DNA from: JBGPTF01 sp041490445
GTDB taxonomy: Bacteria > Acidobacteriota > Terriglobia > Acidiferrales > UBA7541
Length of the DNA: 64,000 nucleotides
Direction: 5' to 3'
NCBI GenBank assembly: GCA_041490445.1
Contig: JBGPTF010000003.1
Location: 1-64,000 of the forward strand
Made by a program: the position numbers and the translations under genes. The notes beneath the pieces were generated by a model. It ran no database searches, had not been told where the DNA came from, and was given only the letters and a program-made list of their open reading frames with translations. Shown here one piece after another: positions 59,744-64,000 of this stretch (its first letter is position 1; every line of letters starts with the position of its first letter).

Positions 59744-61669
59744 ATGTCGCCCGAGCAGGAAAACCAGGTTCCGCATGTCTTCTCGGCTGAAAGCGGCGGC
59801 CTCTCTGCAAATGCGGCCGCCACGGCGCATTCCCCTGAGGAAACCCCGGCCATAATCCCGACGGAGCACTCGGAGGATACCTCGTCTTCCTCCCCTGAAT
59901 CTCTCTCGCCTGAGCCGCAGGCCCCGGCCGACACACCCGCGGAGGGTGCGGCCGAGCCCGCGGTGGAAGCCACGGAATCGACCGAGGCGATGAGCCAGTT
60001 GATGGATCAATACGCCGCGCCCAAGTCCGGCCCCACCGAGGGCGAAACGATCGAGGGCCGTGTGATTGCCGTCACGGAACTGGGCGTGATGGTGGATTTC
60101 GGCGCGAAGTCGGAAGGTCTCGTTCCGGCGCAGGAATTCGTTGATCTCGGCGGCATCCCCTTCGAGCCCGGGCAGACCATTGAAGTCGAGCGGCTACAGG
60201 AACAGAAGGATGGCTACGTCCTGCTCTCGCATCTGAAGGCTCGGCGCCGCAAGGTTTGGGGGAACATCGAAAAATCGTACCGCGAGCATGTGGTGCTCAC
60301 CGGCAAGGTGGTGGACCGGATCAAGGGCGGGCTGGTGGTGGACATCGGCCTGCGCTCGTTCTTGCCTGCCTCGCAGCTGGATCTCCGGCCGGTGCGCGAT
60401 CTCGAAGCGTGGAAGGACAAGGAGATTCCCGTCCGCGTCTTGAAGGTGAATCGCAAGCGCGGCAACGTGGTCGTCAGCCGGCGGGCGATTCTCGAGGACG
60501 AGCAGAAATCGCAGCGTGATGCGCTGCTGGCGACGATCGAGGAAGGCACGGTCGTCCGCGGCAAGGTGAAGAACATCACCGATTACGGTGTTTTCGTGGA
60601 TCTGGGCGGGCTCGACGGCTTGCTGCACATTAGTGACCTGGTGTGGGGCCGCATCGCGCATCCCTCCGAAGTTGTCCAAGCGGGACAGGAAGTCGAAGTC
60701 AAGGTCTTGAAATTCGACCGCGAGAAGATGCGGATTTCTCTCGGCCGCAAGCAAATGCTGCCGGATCCCTGGGCTTCGGTGCCGGAGCGTTTCCCCGCGG
60801 GTGCGAGGGTTCACGGCCGCGTCGTGGGCGTCACCGATTACGGCGCTTTCATCCAGATCGAGCCGGGCGTGGAAGGCCTGGTGCACGTCAGCGAGATGAG
60901 CTGGTCGCGGCGGACGAAACATCCTTCGAAAATCGTCACGGTCGGCGACGAAGTCGAAGTGGTCGTGCTCGATGTGAAGCCCGACCAGCGCCGAATCTCA
61001 CTCGGCCTGAAACAGACGCTGCCCGATCCCTGGCTGGAAGCCTCCGCGAAGTACACGCCTGGAACGATCGTCAGCGGGCGCGTTCGCAACCTTACGGATT
61101 TCGGCGCTTTCGTCGAAATCGAAGAAGGCGTCGAGGGATTGATCCACGTCAGCGACATCAGTTGGACCGAGCGGATCAAGAATCCGGGCGAAAAATTCAA
61201 AAAGGGCGATGTGGTCGAGGCCAAGGTGTTGCGCGTCGACAAAGAGCACCGGCGGCTCTCGCTCGGCATCAAGCAGGTGAACGATATTTGGGCCAAGTGG
61301 TTTGAGGCGCACGGGATGAACGAGCTCGTGCGCGGCAAAGTGGCCCGGGCAGCGGATTTCGGCGTTTTTATCGAGTTGGCCGAGGGGATCGAAGGGCTTT
61401 GCCATATTTCGGAGATCGAGGAGCGCCGGCCAAAGGGGCAGCAGGAGCGGCAGCCGAAGGGGTCGAAACCGTCCACGAAACTGGAAGCTGGCCGGGAGTA
61501 CGATTTCAAAATCATCCGGCTCGATCCCGACCAGCACAAGATCAGCCTGAGCTACCGCGCTGCCCAAAAGCAGGCGGAACGGCGCGAGATGGCGGAGTAC
61601 CGGTCTTCGAAATCTTCGCCCAATGCCACGATCGGGGACGCCATCCTGGCAAAGCGAGGGTCATCCTAG
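59744..61669 (+). CDS. rpsA: 30S ribosomal protein S1
   Basis: 641 residues from MSPEQENQ (GGAGAG upstream); the longer frame from 59606 is rejected because its first 46 codons lack any conserved character and lie in the leader. After an acidic, Ser/Pro/Glu-rich tail of about 85 residues come six S1 (OB-fold) domains, each with the pattern G-x-V...TDYGVFVDLGG...GLLHISD...SHPSE. S1 recruits mRNA to the 30S subunit. The long N-terminal extension is unusual compared with E. coli S1 (557 residues). It is expressed from the promoter at 59596. Confidence 0.95.
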   Translation: MSPEQENQVPHVFSAESGGLSANAAATAHSPEETPAIIPTEHSEDTSSSSPESLSPEPQAPADTPAEGAAEPAVEATESTEAMSQLMDQYAAPKSGPTEGETIEGRVIAVTELGVMVDFGAKSEGLVPAQEFVDLGGIPFEPGQTIEVERLQEQKDGYVLLSHLKARRRKVWGNIEKSYREHVVLTGKVVDRIKGGLVVDIGLRSFLPASQLDLRPVRDLEAWKDKEIPVRVLKVNRKRGNVVVSRRAILEDEQKSQRDALLATIEEGTVVRGKVKNITDYGVFVDLGGLDGLLHISDLVWGRIAHPSEVVQAGQEVEVKVLKFDREKMRISLGRKQMLPDPWASVPERFPAGARVHGRVVGVTDYGAFIQIEPGVEGLVHVSEMSWSRRTKHPSKIVTVGDEVEVVVLDVKPDQRRISLGLKQTLPDPWLEASAKYTPGTIVSGRVRNLTDFGAFVEIEEGVEGLIHVSDISWTERIKNPGEKFKKGDVVEAKVLRVDKEHRRLSLGIKQVNDIWAKWFEAHGMNELVRGKVARAADFGVFIELAEGIEGLCHISEIEERRPKGQQERQPKGSKPSTKLEAGREYDFKIIRLDPDQHKISLSYRAAQKQAERREMAEYRSSKSSPNATIGDAILAKRGSS

Positions 61670-61864
61670 GCCGGGGCCAAATCCGCGCCGCCGCCCGGGA
61701 AATCAGGCGTGAAACGGATCGGGGACCCATCGGTGGTTCTCCGCGCGAAAAAACATTTACCTTGTGGCTGGATTGATGATATGCAAAGGCGGTCCAGCGC
61801 CCCGTCAATGACCCAGGATCCGTGCGCGGCTTGGGGAGAAGAGTAAGAGGAGGGCGGTCGGCCC

Positions 61865-62233
61865 ATGACGAACGTGAGCAGGGAAGTGGAAATGAAAGAG
61901 CACACGATGACCAAGGCGGATCTCGTCGAAGAGGTCATCCGTGTGACCGAATTGCCGCGCAAAGAGTCTGAGATGGTTGTCGAAACGATCTTCGACAGTG
62001 TGATTCACGCGCTCCAGGCCAACGACAAGATCGAGATTCGCGGCTTCGGCAGCTTTCGGACTCGCCAGCGGCGCGGGCGTGTCGGACGAAACCCCAAGAC
62101 CGGGGCGAAGGTGGATGTCCCGCCCAAGCGTATCCCTTTCTTCAAGCCCAGCAAGGAATTGAAGGACTTCGTCAACACGCCCAAGGCGGCTTCGGCTCCA
62201 CCCGCGGCAGCCGATTCTCCTTCGCAGGGCTAG
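61865..62233 (+). CDS. HU/IHF-family DNA-binding protein
   Basis: 122 residues from the ATG at 61865 with GGAGG upstream (spacing about 11); later ATGs at 61892 or 61907 are possible, so the first 9-14 residues are uncertain. The HU/IHF core is clear: TKADLVEEVIRVTELPRKESEMVVETIFDSVIHAL, KIEIRGFGSFRTRQRRGRVGRNPKTGAKV, PPKRIPFFKPSKELKDFV. It bends DNA as a dimer. A Pro/Ala-rich tail follows. It is nearer IHF beta than HU by the arm, but the subunit type cannot be fixed here. Confidence 0.92.
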   Translation: MTNVSREVEMKEHTMTKADLVEEVIRVTELPRKESEMVVETIFDSVIHALQANDKIEIRGFGSFRTRQRRGRVGRNPKTGAKVDVPPKRIPFFKPSKELKDFVNTPKAASAPPAAADSPSQG

Positions 62234-62246
62234 AGCAGCCACTGGG

Positions 62247-62738
62247 ATGGACTTCCTGTGGACTCCCTGGCGCTACCGCTATATCGCTGACGCCAAAAAG
62301 GACGAGGGCTGCATTTTCTGCGACGCCTTGGCCGCAAACGATGACGCCAGGACGTTTATCGTGCACCGCGCGAAGAAAAGTTTCATCATTCTGAATCGCT
62401 TCCCCTATACCTCCGGCCACGTGATGATCGTGCCGTTCGAGCATGTCGCGGACTTCGCGGCAGTCGAATCCGATACCGTCGCGGAGATGATGCAACTGGC
62501 GCAGCGCGTGCAGGCTGCGCTCGCCTCCGTGTATCACCCCGATGGCTACAATCTGGGCATGAATCTGGGCCGCTCCGCGGGCGCCGGAGTGACAAACCAT
62601 CTGCACCTGCACCTGCTGCCGCGCTGGCAGGGCGATACGAACTTCATGACCACGATTGCCGAAACCCGCATGGAGCCCGAGGATCTCGCTGTCAGCTACG
62701 ACAAGCTTCGCCGCGCCCTCTCGGCAAGCAGACCCTAG
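62247..62738 (+). CDS. HIT-family hydrolase
   Basis: 163 residues. The histidine triad motif HLHLHLLPRW is at residues 118-127, with the nearby CIFC (22-25) as a probable zinc site, as in Hint-like and AP4A-hydrolase-like HIT proteins. It hydrolyses nucleoside phosphoramidates or dinucleotides in the cytoplasm. It begins 14 bases after the HU gene, so they are likely in one transcript. The ribosome site is weak. Confidence 0.93.
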   Translation: MDFLWTPWRYRYIADAKKDEGCIFCDALAANDDARTFIVHRAKKSFIILNRFPYTSGHVMIVPFEHVADFAAVESDTVAEMMQLAQRVQAALASVYHPDGYNLGMNLGRSAGAGVTNHLHLHLLPRWQGDTNFMTTIAETRMEPEDLAVSYDKLRRALSASRP

Positions 62739-62957
62739 AGCAGATTCATGCATCGGGTCGAGACTCCTTCGTTTCGCCAGGGCGCGGATTGGACAGGACT
62801 GTTTGCGGGCAGGATTCTCCTTTTCTATTTTCGCCCCGCGGCCTAGAATCTTTTTCTCTGTGAAGTGCGGGAAGACATTGGCTAGGCTAAGCTCCTCTGG
62901 TCCTGAGAGGAAGCGAGACCTTCGGGAGCGAACCAAACTGCCGTTCGAGGCAAACCT

Positions 62958-64000
62958 GTGAACCTGGAACTGACGGAAGAACAACAACTGCTGCAGCGCA
63001 GCGTGCGCGAGTTTGCCGAGGCGGAAGTGAAGCCGCTCGCGAAAGAATTGGATGAGACCGGCCATTTCCCCCGCGAGACGTTTCGCAAGGCCGCCGAGCT
63101 CGGCCTCACCGGCGTGGCTTTTCCCGAACAGTACGGCGGCGCGGGGATGGACCACGTCAGCTACACAATCATGATCGAGGAAATTTCGCGCGTCTGCGCG
63201 TCCACCGGCGTGATTCTTTCCGTCCAGAATTCGCTCTATTGCGACCCGGTCTTCCGTTTCGGCACGGAAGAGCAGAAGAAGAAATTTCTCGTCCCCTTCG
63301 CGCGCGGCGAGCGGATCGGCTGCTATGCGCTCACGGAGCCGCAGGCCGGCTCGAACGCCGCCGCCCTGCGCACGAAGGCCGTGCGCAAAGGCGACACCTA
63401 CGTCATCAACGGCACGAAGGCGTGGATCACCAACGGCGGCGCCGCTGATGCGGCGATCGTTTACGTGAACACGCAGCCGGAAAAAGGCGAGAAGGGAATC
63501 ACCGCGCTCGTCGTCGAGAAAGGCACGCCCGGCTTCGCCGTCGGCAAGGACGAAAAGAAACTCGGCATCCACGCCACCGCCTGCACCGAGCTGGTGTTCA
63601 CGGATTGTGCAGTGCCCGCCGCGAATCGCATCGGCGAAGAAGGCGAAGGCTACAAAGTGGCCCTCTCGACGCTCGATGGCGGCCGCATCGGCATCGCCGC
63701 GCAAGCGATCGGCATCGCGCAGGGCGCGTTCGAGGCGGCGCTTTCCTATGCGCAGCAGCGCGAAGCCTTCGGCCATCCCATTGCCGATTTTCAGGCGATT
63801 CAATTCATGCTGGCCGACATGGCCACCGAAATCGACGCGGCGCGCCTGCTCGCCCGCAAGGCCGCCTGGAAGCAGGACTCCGGCGCGCGCTACTCGATGG
63901 AAGCCTCGATCGCCAAGCTTTTCGCCAGCGAGATGGCCACGCGCGTCACGCACAAAGCCATCCAGATCCACGGCGGCTACGGGTACAGCCAGGAATATCC
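62958..64000 (+). CDS. Acyl-CoA dehydrogenase (partial, cut by the window end)
   Basis: 347 codons visible from a GTG with GAGG upstream. Short-chain acyl-CoA dehydrogenase features are clear: LTEEQQLLQRSVREFAEAEVKPLAKELD, CYALTEPQAGSNAA (FAD contact), WITNGGAADAAIVYV, and LDGGRIGIAAQAIGIAQGAFEAALSYAQQREAFG. It ends in QIHGGYGYSQEYP, so the catalytic Glu region (near IYEGT in this family) lies outside the window. It oxidises acyl-CoA to enoyl-CoA in beta-oxidation, passing electrons to ETF. There is no stop codon in the window. Confidence 0.93.
   Translation, partial: MNLELTEEQQLLQRSVREFAEAEVKPLAKELDETGHFPRETFRKAAELGLTGVAFPEQYGGAGMDHVSYTIMIEEISRVCASTGVILSVQNSLYCDPVFRFGTEEQKKKFLVPFARGERIGCYALTEPQAGSNAAALRTKAVRKGDTYVINGTKAWITNGGAADAAIVYVNTQPEKGEKGITALVVEKGTPGFAVGKDEKKLGIHATACTELVFTDCAVPAANRIGEEGEGYKVALSTLDGGRIGIAAQAIGIAQGAFEAALSYAQQREAFGHPIADFQAIQFMLADMATEIDAARLLARKAAWKQDSGARYSMEASIAKLFASEMATRVTHKAIQIHGGYGYSQEY

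Noticed and set aside
62172..63971. Long 599-codon open frame on the minus strand
   Set aside because: It lies antisense to the clear HIT and acyl-CoA dehydrogenase genes and has no recognisable domain; GC-rich sequence makes such shadows common.
1..64000. CRISPR array, insertion sequence or prophage
   Set aside because: No regularly spaced repeats, transposase, integrase or phage structural genes were seen on either strand.

Overview
The window is a GC-rich chromosomal segment from a Gram-negative bacterium. Outer-membrane TolC-type factors, RND pumps and many signal peptides show the envelope type. A dnaK-dnaJ-hspR cluster with a HAIR-like operator, a DUF4139 protein, long strings of small secreted Cys/Met/His-rich proteins and an aldehyde-oxidoreductase-type molybdoenzyme together suggest Acidobacteriota or a close relative. 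That assignment is inference: no rRNA gene is present.

Layout. (1) 210-14962, minus strand: a metal-efflux and envelope-stress block. It reads small Cys-rich protein, cusC, cusB, NosL-like protein, cusA, unknown protein, HtrA protease, a PCYCxC-type protein, glgX, galT, lytic transglycosylase, a possible nuclease-fold protein and a DUF2318 protein. (2) 15413-19922, plus strand: Cys/His-rich protein, Tat-exported multicopper oxidase, TolC-like factor, cytochrome c. (3) 19954-24322, minus strand: the tail of a lost DNA methyltransferase, a single-chain restriction-modification enzyme and tRNA-Ser(GCU). (4) 24448-32636, minus strand: a second efflux block with a Met-rich protein, a Cys/His protein, a second PCYCxC protein, cusA, cusB fused to a YtkA-like domain, cusC and another small Cys-rich protein, plus a relic of a third cusA. 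(5) 32843-39936, minus strand: small exported proteins and a three-subunit molybdenum hydroxylase. (6) 40091-44048, plus strand: sigma factor, anti-sigma factor, DUF4139 protein. (7) 44159-53969, minus strand: metallo-beta-lactamase-fold enzyme, a type III polyketide synthase operon resembling srsABC, S9 peptidase, FmdE-like protein, MauE/DsbA pair. (8) 54340-64000, plus strand: dnaK, dnaJ, hspR, DnaC-like ATPase, ribosomal protein S1, HU/IHF, HIT and acyl-CoA dehydrogenase (cut by the window end).

The most striking observation is at 5681-6190. The PCYCxC gene of the first efflux block is interrupted by one in-frame UGA, and the frame then continues for 38 codons to a real stop. The paralogue at 25539-26024 aligns without gaps across this point and has cysteine exactly at the UGA, as the first Cys of a CxxC. 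Starting five bases after the UGA there is a strong stem-loop with a GGUC apex, placed as in bacterial SECIS elements. The gene is therefore best read as a selenoprotein with a UxxC redox or metal site, tied to an HtrA protease and a copper/silver-type efflux system. I know of no described selenoprotein of this kind.

Functionally, blocks 1, 2 and 4 look like one metal-resistance and periplasmic redox island: two tripartite pumps, an oxidase, a cytochrome, chaperone-like and metal-binding secreted proteins, and envelope proteases. Block 8 is core chromosome with heat-shock control.
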